Made by a program: the position numbers and the translations under genes
Shown here: positions 6,684 to 12,858 of the stretch, piece after piece
Numbering within the stretch: position 1 is the first letter of the stretch
Layout of the letters: the number at the start of each line of letters is the position of its first letter
Assembly (NCBI GenBank): GCA_016782545.1
Contig: JADHYG010000015.1
Coordinates: forward strand, 1 to 20,024
DNA: 20,024 nucleotides
Reading direction: 5' to 3'
Source of the DNA: Candidatus Microgenomates bacterium
GTDB taxonomy: Bacteria; Patescibacteria; Microgenomatia; JADHYG01
The notes under the pieces: generated by a model
What the model was told of the DNA's origin: nothing
The model's input: only the letters and a program-made list of their open reading frames with translations
Database searches by the model: none

Positions 6684-7118
6684 GTGAAGGTAATACATTC
6701 CGGCCATGGGGTATATACAGTAGAGTATCATGTTTGCTGGATAACTAAATATCGTAGACGCATCCTGAATCCTGGAGTTCAAGGATACCTAAAGAAACTT
6801 TTTCCTAAGGTATTAAGAAGCCTTCCAGGAGTAGAAATAGAGGTAGTTGGTATGGAAGTTGATCATATTCATCTGGTGATGATTATTCCACCAACAGTTT
6901 ATGTTGTCAGTCAGGCAATAGGAAAGATAAAACAATTTACATCAAGTAAACTGAGGAAAAAGTTTCCTTTCATCAAGAAAGTTTATTGGAAAGAAGCTGT
7001 TGTTTGGTCACCTGGCTATTATGTTTCTACCATTGGTTTGGATGAGAAACGAATCAAAAAATACGTTGAATGGCAGGGAAGACAGGATTCAGGTCAACTT
7101 CAGCTGAAACTCAGCTGA
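6684..7118 (+). CDS. tnpA: IS200/IS605-family Y1 transposase TnpA
   Basis: The 144-residue length is typical of the single-domain HUH (Y1) transposases that cut and rejoin single-stranded DNA hairpin ends. The HUH motif is His61-Ile-His63 (DHIHLVM). The catalytic tyrosine is Tyr127 with Gln131 in YVEWQ, the same spacing as in the characterised IS608 enzyme. The GYYVSTIGLD segment before it is also typical. The start is GTG at 6684, since no ATG lies near the N-terminal beta strand (HGVYTVEYHVCWITKYRRR). All key residues are present, so it is probably active. The stop codon lies inside a 12-bp inverted repeat (7096-7122). Confidence 0.92.
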   Translation: MKVIHSGHGVYTVEYHVCWITKYRRRILNPGVQGYLKKLFPKVLRSLPGVEIEVVGMEVDHIHLVMIIPPTVYVVSQAIGKIKQFTSSKLRKKFPFIKKVYWKEAVVWSPGYYVSTIGLDEKRIKKYVEWQGRQDSGQLQLKLS

Positions 7119-7122
7119 AGTT
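7096..7122 (+). repeat. Inverted repeat over the tnpA stop codon
   Basis: The arm aacttcagctga (7096-7107), loop aac and tcagctgaagtt (7111-7122) form a perfect 12-bp stem. The bases gtaaaaaa follow rather than T residues, so it is not a standard terminator for tnpA. It may limit translation or read-through at the gene end. Confidence 0.65.
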
Positions 7123-7130
7123 GTAAAAAA

Positions 7131-7166
7131 GTGAAGAAGCCACGGGCTATGCCCGTGGAGCTTCAC
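7131..7166 (+). repeat. Right-end hairpin of the IS200-type element
   Basis: The core is ccacgggc (7140-7147), loop tat, gcccgtgg (7151-7158). It is extended by gtgaag (7131-7136) pairing with cttcac (7161-7166) across a small internal loop. The core is identical to the left-end hairpin. Confidence 0.8.
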
Positions 7167-7525
7167 AGTAGAGGCAAAAGTAGTAGAAGGGTTTTGGGAA
7201 CTTTCTAAAACTTCTGCTTCTCACGGAATTGGTTCAGCTAATCCCGGAGAAAAAGGCAATATCGTTATCTTTGCTCATACTAAAAAGGGACTCTTTCTTC
7301 CTTTAAAAAAGATCAGTCAAGAAGAAGTCATCTATATCCTAACAAAAGATCATTGGTATCGTTATCAAGTAAAAGAGATAAAAGACGTTTTTCCTGATCA
7401 AGTCGAAGTTATAAAGCCAACAGAAAAGGACACTCTTACTCTTTTTACCTGCACAGGCTTTGCCGACACCAAGCGTTTAATCGTCATTGCCGAAAGAATT
7501 GAGAATTAAATGATACACCAATGAT

Positions 7526-7566
7526 ACACCTTCAAGGTGTCTTCCCCTTGACACCTTGGGAAAATT
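7526..7566 (+). repeat. REP upstream of the RAYT gene
   Basis: Two alternative hairpins share an arm. One is acacctt (7526-7532)/aaggtgt (7534-7540). The other is aaggtgtc (7534-7541), an 8-nt loop and gacacctt (7550-7557). The unit ends gggaaaatt and is repeated at 748-786. Confidence 0.8.
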
Positions 7567-7575
7567 AGATAATAC
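7548..7575 (+). promoter_or_regulatory. Candidate RAYT promoter built on the REP
   Basis: TTGACA (7548-7553) is part of the REP. A 16-base spacer leads to taatac (7570-7575). The predicted start, about 7582, is only four bases before ATG 7586, and no Shine-Dalgarno is present. Confidence 0.45.
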
Positions 7576-7585
7576 TTAAACTAGA

Positions 7586-8266
7586 ATGCCAGGAAGAAAT
7601 GTAGTTTTAGCAACAGGAGAGATTTATCATATTTTTAATCGAGGCAATGCCTATCGGCCAACCTTTTTAAATATTAGAGATTATCAACGATTCTTAAAAA
7701 CACTTACCTTTTATCGACACTTATCATTACCATTAAGACTTTCTAAATACCTTCTTCTTTCTCAAGAAAAAAGAATTTTGCTAGAAGATAAATTAACTGA
7801 AAAAGACAAGTCTCTTGTAGACATTTTCTGTTTTTGTCTTATGCCCAATCATTATCATTTACTCTTAAGACAAAAAGAAAAAGAAGGAATCTCTAAATAC
7901 ATGAGTCAATTACAAAATAGCTATACAAGATATTTAAACGTTAAAAGAAAACAAGTTGGTTCTATTTTTCAAGGCCATTTTAAAGCAGTAAGAATAGAAA
8001 CCGATGAGCAATTAATTCATCTTTCAAGATATATTCATCTTAATCCCTATTCTTCTTTTGTTGTAAAATCAATAGAAAGACTTAAAACTTATCCATGGTC
8101 ATCTTTGCCTGATTATTCAAACGATGGAAAACACTCTTTTCTTAAAAAGAGATTAATTCTTGATTTTTTCAAAAACATTGAAGACTATCAAAAATTTGTT
8201 TTTGATCAAGCTGATTATCAAAAGAATCTAGAAAAAATCAAACATTTGACTTGGGAAAAGAAGTAG
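7586..8266 (+). CDS. REP-associated tyrosine transposase (RAYT), 226 aa
   Basis: The N terminus (EIYHIFNRGNAYRPTF) and the following DYQRFLKTL fit the RAYT branch of Y1 transposases. The HUH motif is His89-Tyr90-His91 (MPNHYHLLL). The probable catalytic tyrosine is Tyr113 in the SYTRYLN segment, followed by GSIFQGHF and RYIHLNP, both conserved in the family. The length of 226 residues is normal for RAYTs and much longer than the IS200 TnpA next door. RAYTs nick and join REP hairpins and are usually kept as single-copy chromosomal genes. The flanking inverted REPs and the distant copy at 748 give it obvious substrates. The protein is unrelated to the interrupted sortase just upstream, whose stop lies 77 bases before this ATG. 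Confidence 0.88.
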   Translation: MPGRNVVLATGEIYHIFNRGNAYRPTFLNIRDYQRFLKTLTFYRHLSLPLRLSKYLLLSQEKRILLEDKLTEKDKSLVDIFCFCLMPNHYHLLLRQKEKEGISKYMSQLQNSYTRYLNVKRKQVGSIFQGHFKAVRIETDEQLIHLSRYIHLNPYSSFVVKSIERLKTYPWSSLPDYSNDGKHSFLKKRLILDFFKNIEDYQKFVFDQADYQKNLEKIKHLTWEKK

Positions 8267-8267
8267 T

Positions 8268-8305
8268 TTTACCAAGGTGTCCTACCTGAGACACCTTGAA
8301 GGTGT
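8268..8305 (-). repeat. Inverted REP downstream of the RAYT gene
   Basis: Arm aaggtgtc (8274-8281), an 8-nt loop, gacacctt (8290-8297), then aaggtgt (8299-8305). Read on the minus strand it repeats 7526-7566, apart from differences in the loop. Confidence 0.75.
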
Positions 8306-8343
8306 ATCCCTGTATCCCTTTGTGTGTTCGAAATTTGGATGAG

Positions 8344-8384
8344 AGAAAAAGTGCAACCTCTAAAATTATTTACGCACTTTTTCT
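8344..8384. terminator. Hairpin between convergent genes, possible terminator
   Basis: Arm agaaaaagtgc (8344-8354), a 19-nt loop and gcactttttct (8374-8384). The A and T tracts are inside the stem, so it could end transcripts from either side, both the RAYT gene and the minus-strand gene at 8428-8709. The long loop makes this moderate. Confidence 0.45.
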
Positions 8385-8427
8385 TGAACCTCATATACTT
8401 TGTTGTTTAATGCAATCAAAAGCCGGC

Positions 8428-8709
8428 TTAGGGCAAGAATGCAGCAAACGGCCAATAAATTAAAGACGCCAGTACGACAAAGCCTAGTTTACCAACTTTG
8501 TTTCGTTTTAAAACAATAATTGAGGAAATAATAATGAATAGTTCGGGTGGTACTGTAACATAGTCACAATAAGGTTTGCACCACCGATGAGGGCCGCTTG
8601 GTGTGGTAAGGAGGTTGTCAATATCAAAAATTTGCAGGATATCTCGAACGAAGTGGATTGTAAAAACGATTATCAGAACTGTAAAAATCGTTTTCCATGT
8701 TTTGTTCAT
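8428..8709 (-). CDS. Small membrane protein, unrecognised, 93 aa
   Basis: The protein starts MNKTWKTIFT. It has an N-terminal membrane segment (about 5-22), an extracytoplasmic loop containing HRWCKPYCDY with two cysteines that could form a disulfide, and two further hydrophobic stretches (about 56-68 and 75-90, ending LIYWPFAAFLP). A TTG at 8736 would add nine residues, but the ATG at 8709 is preferred. No Shine-Dalgarno stands out. It is the only convincing minus-strand gene in the window and is divergent from the CAP gene, with an extended -10 promoter upstream. The function is unknown and no family was recognised. Confidence 0.6.
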   Translation of the reverse strand: MNKTWKTIFTVLIIVFTIHFVRDILQIFDIDNLLTTPSGPHRWCKPYCDYVTVPPELFIIISSIIVLKRNKVGKLGFVVLASLIYWPFAAFLP

Positions 8710-8783
8710 CTTAGGCTTTTGATTATTTCCAGACAACTTGTTTTTATATGAAATGTTTTCGTAATTTCAACTAATTCCTGTGT

Positions 8784-8792
8784 ATTATAGCA
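8784..8792 (-). promoter_or_regulatory. Extended -10 promoter for the minus-strand gene
   Basis: On the minus strand the bases read tgctataat: a perfect TATAAT (8789-8784) with an upstream TG. No good -35 is visible. It predicts a leader of about 65 bases to the start at 8709. Confidence 0.5.
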
Positions 8793-8836
8793 AGAACGGT
8801 AAAGTCATACACTGCGGCGAGAATTTATATTCTGGC

Positions 8837-8866
8837 TTGACCTTATGACCCCACCTTCTCTATAAT
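8837..8866 (+). promoter_or_regulatory. Promoter of the CAP/rhamnose gene row, probably leaderless
   Basis: TTGACC (8837-8842), an 18-base spacer and a perfect TATAAT (8861-8866). The predicted start, about 8873, falls on or next to ATG 8874, so the first gene's mRNA would have almost no leader. Confidence 0.75.
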
Positions 8867-8873
8867 AAATCTT

Positions 8874-9818
8874 ATGAAGACTTTGGCAATGCATCTTTTT
8901 TTACCTCATCATTCTAATAATCATCGGCCAAAGGTTTTACAGCCTCAAGCGGTAATGCTTTATGTGGTTTTCTTTTTTATTCTCCAAATGGGTTTTCGGG
9001 TGGGGAAATTTATCTACCCGAATATTTTAGGAATAGCGACTAATATTACTGCTAATGATTTACTTTCTTTAACTAATCAAAAAAGGCAGGAAAATGGACT
9101 TTCCTCTCTTAATTTAGACAACACTCTTTCTATGGCGGCGGCAAAAAAAGCCCAAGACATGTTTATGAAAAACTATTGGGCTCATATTTCTCCTGATGGA
9201 ACAACGCCCTGGCAGTTTATTGAGGGAAGCGGCTATGTTTATCTTTTTGCCGGCGAAAACCTGGCTAAAGATTTTGCTGATTCTCATGGTGTTGTTGCCG
9301 CTTGGATGGCCTCTCCAACCCACAAAGACAATATTTTAAAAAGTGAATATCAAGATATTGGCTTTGCTATTGTCAATGGTCAGCTTAACGGTGAAGAAAC
9401 AACTTTGGTTGTCCAGATGTTTGGGCAGAAAAAGAGTGCTTTAGCCTCTAAACCATTGCTTGTGCCGGCGAAAGCAGCCATTGCTCAAAGTCCTTTAGAA
9501 AGCCCTTCGCAGCCAAAGCCGACTTTAGTGCCGACGATGATTACGCCAACGCCAGTATTAGTAAAGATTTCGCCAGTTGTTTTTTCTTCTTCAATAGAAG
9601 CGGCGGTAATTAAAAAACCATTAATTGACATTCTTAGTTTAGAAAGAGTTCTTTCTTTAGGTTTAGTCAGTCTTTTGCTTTTTGTTTTAATAGTTGATGG
9701 TGTTTTTATGTTAAAAAGAAAAACAGTCAGAGTAGTTGGTCATAACATTGCTCACATTGTTTTCTTAATTACTCTTATCAGTTTAATATTCTTAACTAAT
9801 CAAGGAGTGATCTTATGA
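8874..9818 (+). CDS. CAP (SCP/PR1-like) domain membrane protein, 314 aa
   Basis: An N-terminal membrane segment (about 27-48) is followed by a CAP domain (about 60-186). It shows His104 (WAHISPDG), Glu128 (AGENLA) and His150 (SPTHKDNIL), the usual CAP cavity residues. A Pro-rich linker (about 196-228) leads to two C-terminal membrane segments (about 253-276 and 290-310). The CAP domain should lie outside the cytoplasm. The family's molecular role in bacteria is largely unknown; some members act on or bind envelope components. It opens the long gene row under a leaderless-type promoter, has no Shine-Dalgarno, and overlaps the next gene by 4 bases, so it is co-expressed with the sugar genes. 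Confidence 0.85.
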   Translation: MKTLAMHLFLPHHSNNHRPKVLQPQAVMLYVVFFFILQMGFRVGKFIYPNILGIATNITANDLLSLTNQKRQENGLSSLNLDNTLSMAAAKKAQDMFMKNYWAHISPDGTTPWQFIEGSGYVYLFAGENLAKDFADSHGVVAAWMASPTHKDNILKSEYQDIGFAIVNGQLNGEETTLVVQMFGQKKSALASKPLLVPAKAAIAQSPLESPSQPKPTLVPTMITPTPVLVKISPVVFSSSIEAAVIKKPLIDILSLERVLSLGLVSLLLFVLIVDGVFMLKRKTVRVVGHNIAHIVFLITLISLIFLTNQGVIL

Positions 9819-10072
9819 TTACGAGGATAAAAAATCATTTTTTTCCATATTTGATTCTTTTCAGTCTTTTAAGCTTGGGAGCAATAAGTTTTCTTTTATC
9901 TGCCGGCAATAAACATTCGCAGTTCAAAATCGTTGTTCTCACATCTTTTTTTTATGTAGTTTGGGGGATGATTCATCATTTTTTGGACAAGACGCTTTAC
10001 CTTAAAATTGTGATAGAATATATTGCTGTGGCCATGTTGGCGATAGTTGTTTTAGGAGGACTTTTATTATGA
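9815..10072 (+). CDS. Small three-helix membrane protein, 85 aa
   Basis: The protein is almost entirely hydrophobic: predicted membrane segments lie at about 10-30, 37-54 and 64-85. The second helix ends in VVWGMIHHFLDKT, where a pair of histidines and an aspartate stand out. The start is supported by aaggag (9802-9807), seven bases before the ATG. It overlaps the CAP gene and rmlA by 4 bases on each side (ATGA), so it is translationally coupled to both. No function is recognised. Confidence 0.7.
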   Translation: MITRIKNHFFPYLILFSLLSLGAISFLLSAGNKHSQFKIVVLTSFFYVVWGMIHHFLDKTLYLKIVIEYIAVAMLAIVVLGGLLL

Positions 10073-10791
10073 AAGGCGTTATTTTAGCTGGCGGCAAAGG
10101 GACAAGACTTTATCCTTTGACTTATGCTACCAACAAACATCTTCTTCCCATTTACAATAAACCAATGATTTTTTATCCAATTAATACTTTAGTTCAGGCG
10201 GGAATAAAAGAAATCATGATCGTTACCGGCGGTCCTCATGCTGGTCATTTTATCCGCGTTTTAAGAAATGGAAAAGAGTTGGGAGTTAAACATTTAGAAT
10301 TTGCTTATCAGGAAAACGAAGGCGGCATTGCTGAAGCCCTTTCTTTAGCAGAAGATTTTTCTGATCAAGGACCATTGGCAGTTATTTTAGCAGACAATAC
10401 GACTGATGCTGATATTTCTAGAGAAGTTTCTTCATTTAAAACAGGGGCGACTATTTTTATCAAAAAAGTGCCAGACCCCGAACGTTTTGGCGTGCCTGTT
10501 TTTGATGAAAAAAATCCTCAGAAAATTATTAAAATTGAAGAAAAACCTAAAAATCCCAAGTCTTCATATGCAGTGACTGGTCTTTATATTTATGACAAAA
10601 AAGTCTTTGACTATATTAAGAAAACTAAGCCTTCGCAAAGAGGAGAATTAGAAATTACTGACGTTAATAATCTTTATATTAGAGATAAAAAGCTTAAATG
10701 GGCTGAGCTTGGAGGATTTTGGTCTGATGCTGGTAAGTTTAAAACTCTTTTTTTAGCTAATAAATATTGGGCGGAGAAAGGAGATAGATGA
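10069..10791 (+). CDS. rmlA: Glucose-1-phosphate thymidylyltransferase (short RmlA)
   Basis: This enzyme joins glucose 1-phosphate and dTTP to make dTDP-glucose, the first step to dTDP-L-rhamnose. The nucleotide-binding signature GGKGTRLYPLT (8-18) is intact, followed by NKHLLPIYNKPMIFYP, the metal-site loop LADNTTD (about 105), EEKP, and the C-terminal ELEITDVNNLYI and FWSDAGKF. At 240 residues it is about 50 shorter than the classical bacterial enzyme and lacks the extra C-terminal helices used for allosteric control, so dTDP-rhamnose feedback may be weak. That is inference. A strong aggagga lies 8 bases before the ATG, and the gene overlaps both neighbours by 4 bases. Confidence 0.9.
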   Translation: MKGVILAGGKGTRLYPLTYATNKHLLPIYNKPMIFYPINTLVQAGIKEIMIVTGGPHAGHFIRVLRNGKELGVKHLEFAYQENEGGIAEALSLAEDFSDQGPLAVILADNTTDADISREVSSFKTGATIFIKKVPDPERFGVPVFDEKNPQKIIKIEEKPKNPKSSYAVTGLYIYDKKVFDYIKKTKPSQRGELEITDVNNLYIRDKKLKWAELGGFWSDAGKFKTLFLANKYWAEKGDR

Positions 10792-11228
10792 TGATTAAAG
10801 GTGTGGTTTTAAAAAAAATAGTTCGTCATCCTGACGAGCGGGGATTTTTTGAAGAGTTAATTAAAACAACCGACCCTTTTTTTAAAGAAGGTTTTGGTCA
10901 ATGGAGTCATTCTTTTAAAAAAAAGGGAGTTGTTGTTGCTTGGCACTATCATCCTACTCAGATTGACTGGTGGTTTGTTTCTCGAGGAACATTAAAGGTT
11001 GGCCTTTATGATCTACGGGAAAAATCAAAGACTGAAAATGAGATTAATGAGTTTGTTTTAGGCGAAGAGGGAAAGAATGTGATTTTGAAGATTCCGGCTA
11101 TGGTGGCTCACGGTTTTAAGGTTTTAAAAGGACCAGCCGAACTTTTTTATATTACCTCCAAAATTTACAATCCTAAAGAAGAGGGAAGAATTGCTTGTAA
11201 CGATCCTAAAATTAATTATGAGTGGTAA
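10788..11228 (+). CDS. rmlC: dTDP-4-dehydrorhamnose 3,5-epimerase-like cupin (RmlC)
   Basis: RmlC epimerises C3 and C5 of the 4-keto-6-deoxy sugar. The pattern HPDERGFFEEL, SHSFKKKGVV, AWHYHPTQ (catalytic His where RmlC has GLHYQ), WWFVSRGTLKVGLYDLR, IPAMVAHGF and the final YITSKIYNP is clearly RmlC-like. At 146 residues it is shorter than the usual 180 or so, and the Arg before the catalytic His is replaced (VVAWH rather than LRGLH). A related sugar isomerase role is therefore possible, but the flanking rmlA, rmlB and rmlD favour RmlC. It starts at an ATG overlapping the rmlA stop, after aaaggaga. Confidence 0.85.
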   Translation: MMIKGVVLKKIVRHPDERGFFEELIKTTDPFFKEGFGQWSHSFKKKGVVVAWHYHPTQIDWWFVSRGTLKVGLYDLREKSKTENEINEFVLGEEGKNVILKIPAMVAHGFKVLKGPAELFYITSKIYNPKEEGRIACNDPKINYEW

Positions 11229-11757
11229 AAAATGGAAAACTCTATCTTCTAAAATTGTTTATAAAAATCCCTTTATGAAAATAAGGGAAGACAGTGTGCT
11301 GAGACCGAATGGCAAAGCAGCCCCTTTTTATGTTTTGGACAGGTTTGGTCCTTTTTCAGTCGTTATTCCTTTAGAGAACAACTTAACCACCTATCTTGTT
11401 GGTCAATACCGCTATTCAACTCAATATTATTCTTGGGAGTTTCCGATGGGAGGGGTAATTGGTCTTTCTCCTTTAGCAATAGCTAAACAAGAATTAAAAG
11501 AAGAAACAGGTTTATCAGCAAAAAAATGGCAGCAACTGGGAAAGTTTCAGGTTTCTCCAGGCCACTCAAGTCAAGAGGGTTTTGTTTTTTTAGCTCAAGA
11601 TTTAAAAGAAGGGGAGTTTGAACCTGAAGAAGATGAGTTTTTAGAGATTAAAAAAACACCCATCCAAAAAGTAGGCGAAATGATTAAAAAAGAAGAAATT
11701 TTAGATGGGCCAACCATTATTGCTTATCATTTCTTAGAACAACATTTACAGATATGA
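11218..11757 (+). CDS. Nudix hydrolase, ADP-ribose pyrophosphatase-like
   Basis: The 179-residue protein starts MSGKKWKTL. The layout is that of ADP-ribose/nucleotide-sugar pyrophosphatases: VLDRFGPFSVVIPL, then QYRYSTQYYSWEFPMGG, then the Nudix box at 78-99. Within the box Glu92, Glu95 and Glu96 (QELKEETGL) keep the metal-binding core. The usual Arg is Gln91, the early Glu is Leu, and the loop after GG is one residue short, so substrate or rate may differ. A TTG at 11191 would add nine residues within rmlC; ATG 11218 overlaps it by 11 bases and is preferred. Its place between rmlC and rmlB suggests it acts on a sugar nucleotide or clears a by-product, which is inference. Confidence 0.85.
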   Translation: MSGKKWKTLSSKIVYKNPFMKIREDSVLRPNGKAAPFYVLDRFGPFSVVIPLENNLTTYLVGQYRYSTQYYSWEFPMGGVIGLSPLAIAKQELKEETGLSAKKWQQLGKFQVSPGHSSQEGFVFLAQDLKEGEFEPEEDEFLEIKKTPIQKVGEMIKKEEILDGPTIIAYHFLEQHLQI

Positions 11758-12767
11758 AGATTTTAGTCACTGGCGGGGCAGGTTTTATCGGCAGTAATTT
11801 TGTTCTTTATTGGCTGAAAAAATATCCAAAAGACAAGATTATTAATTTGGATAAATTAACTTATGCTGGTAATTTAGAAAATCTTAAAGAGTTAGAAAGT
11901 AATTCAAATTATCAGTTTATTAAGGGTGATATTTGTGATCCCCAAACAGTTGATCAGGCGATGGAAGGTGTAGAAATAGTTATTCATTTTGCCGCCGAAT
12001 CTCATGTTGATCGATCAATTTTAAATCCAGCCGAATTTATCATGAGCAATGTGGTAGGAACACAGGTTTTATTAGATGCGGCTTTAAAATATAAGCTTAA
12101 AAAATTTCATCATATTTCTACTGACGAAGTTTTTGGCAGTTTAAAACTTGATGATGCTGAAAAATTTAATGAAGAAACAATTTATAGTCCTCGCAGTCCT
12201 TATGCGGCCAGCAAAGCCGCCTCAGATCATTTAGTCAGGGCCTATCATATAACTTATGGTCTGCCAATAACCATTACTAATTGTTCTAATAATTATGGAC
12301 CATTTCAATTTCCAGAAAAGCTAATCCCTTTGGCGGTGACTAATATTTTGGAAGGTAAAAAAGTACCTATTTATGGAGATGGACTTTATGTTCGTGATTG
12401 GCTTTATGTTGAAGACCATTGTCAAGCTATTGATTTAGTTTTAGAAAAAGGCAAAGCAGGAGAGACTTATTGTGTGGGGGGATTAACAGAAGATATTAAC
12501 AATTTAACCGTGATTAAGAAAATTTTAGAAATTTTAGGAAAAGATGAAAGTTGTCTTGAATTTGTTAAAGACAGACCCGGTCATGACCGAAAATATGCTC
12601 TTGATTGGTCAAAAATCAAAAAAGAACTCGGTTGGCAGCCCAAATATGATTTTGATACTTATCTTGAAAGAACAGTGAACTGGTACAAAGAGAATGATAA
12701 TTGGTGGAGAAGAGTAAAATCAGGAGAATATCAAGAATATTATAAAAGACAGTACAATCAGCAATAG
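11754..12767 (+). CDS. rmlB: dTDP-glucose 4,6-dehydratase
   Basis: The enzyme converts dTDP-glucose to dTDP-4-keto-6-deoxyglucose using tightly bound NAD. This is a full-length short-chain dehydrogenase at 337 residues. The Rossmann motif GGAGFIG is at 7-13, the dehydratase triad Thr123-Asp124-Glu125 is in ISTDEVFG, and Tyr150 with Lys154 is in YAASK. NCSNNYGP and YGDGLYVRDWLYVEDH are diagnostic of RmlB. The ATG overlaps the Nudix stop by 4 bases, and no strong ribosome site is seen, suggesting coupling. The gene is followed by a paired palindromic repeat before rmlD. Confidence 0.95.
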   Translation: MKILVTGGAGFIGSNFVLYWLKKYPKDKIINLDKLTYAGNLENLKELESNSNYQFIKGDICDPQTVDQAMEGVEIVIHFAAESHVDRSILNPAEFIMSNVVGTQVLLDAALKYKLKKFHHISTDEVFGSLKLDDAEKFNEETIYSPRSPYAASKAASDHLVRAYHITYGLPITITNCSNNYGPFQFPEKLIPLAVTNILEGKKVPIYGDGLYVRDWLYVEDHCQAIDLVLEKGKAGETYCVGGLTEDINNLTVIKKILEILGKDESCLEFVKDRPGHDRKYALDWSKIKKELGWQPKYDFDTYLERTVNWYKENDNWWRRVKSGEYQEYYKRQYNQQ

Positions 12768-12775
12768 TTTGTTAA

Positions 12776-12846
12776 TGTCATCCTGAATTTATTTCAGGAT
12801 CTCGAAATTTAGAAGATATAGATTCTGAAACGAGTTCAGAATGACG
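12776..12846. repeat. Paired REP-like palindromes between rmlB and rmlD
   Basis: The first hairpin is atcctgaa (12780-12787)/ttcaggat (12793-12800). The second is attctgaa (12822-12829)/ttcagaat (12835-12842). The outer ends gtcatcctgaa and ttcagaatgac are themselves inverted, so the unit is a BIME-like pair. A half-unit lies at 2501-2525. Confidence 0.75.
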
Positions 12847-12858
12847 TTTGTAATGAAT

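Larger units (their letters stand above)
6601..7170 (+). mobile_element. IS200-type insertion sequence, about 570 bp
   Basis: The element carries a single tnpA (6684-7118) between hairpin ends and has no tnpB. The boundaries follow from rejoining the sortase frame. Both flanks share the dinucleotide ta, so the exact ends may shift by two bases (6599-7168). No target-site duplication is seen, as expected for single-strand transposition by IS200/IS605 enzymes. The left-flank bases are ...ctttctata, so the target tetra- or pentanucleotide probably lies there. Confidence 0.88.
6274..7509 (+). pseudogene. Sortase gene split by an IS200-type insertion
   Basis: The left part, 6274-6600 (109 codons), has a basic N terminus, a membrane segment (about 30-52) and the start of the sortase barrel (QRIIIPNLNIDLSI). 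The right part, 7171-7509 (112 codons plus stop), continues EAKVVEGFWELS, then GSANPGEKGNIVIFAHTKKG and TLFTCTGFADTKRL. Joined, they give an intact 221-residue sortase with catalytic His145, Cys203 and Arg211 and no lost or added base. As it stands, the left ORF ends at a stop inside the insertion (6646-6648) and lacks every catalytic residue. The class is uncertain (D/E-like). Sortases join surface proteins to the envelope, and the likely substrate is the preceding FN3 protein, whose 3' end the gene overlaps. An ATG at 6238 in the same frame is possible, but 6274 sits better before the basic leader. Confidence 0.88.
7526..8305 (+). mobile_element. RAYT gene flanked by inverted REP copies
   Basis: The transposase gene 7586-8266 lies between a REP at 7526-7566 and an inverted copy at about 8268-8305. 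The shared parts are aaggtgtc, an 8-nt gap, gacacctt, and the adjoining aaggtgt arm. This is the arrangement known for REP-associated tyrosine transposases with their cognate palindromes. Confidence 0.75.

Noticed and set aside
12841..12858. ATG 12841 as the rmlD start
   Set aside because: It falls inside a REP palindrome and adds residues before the normal nucleotide-binding strand.
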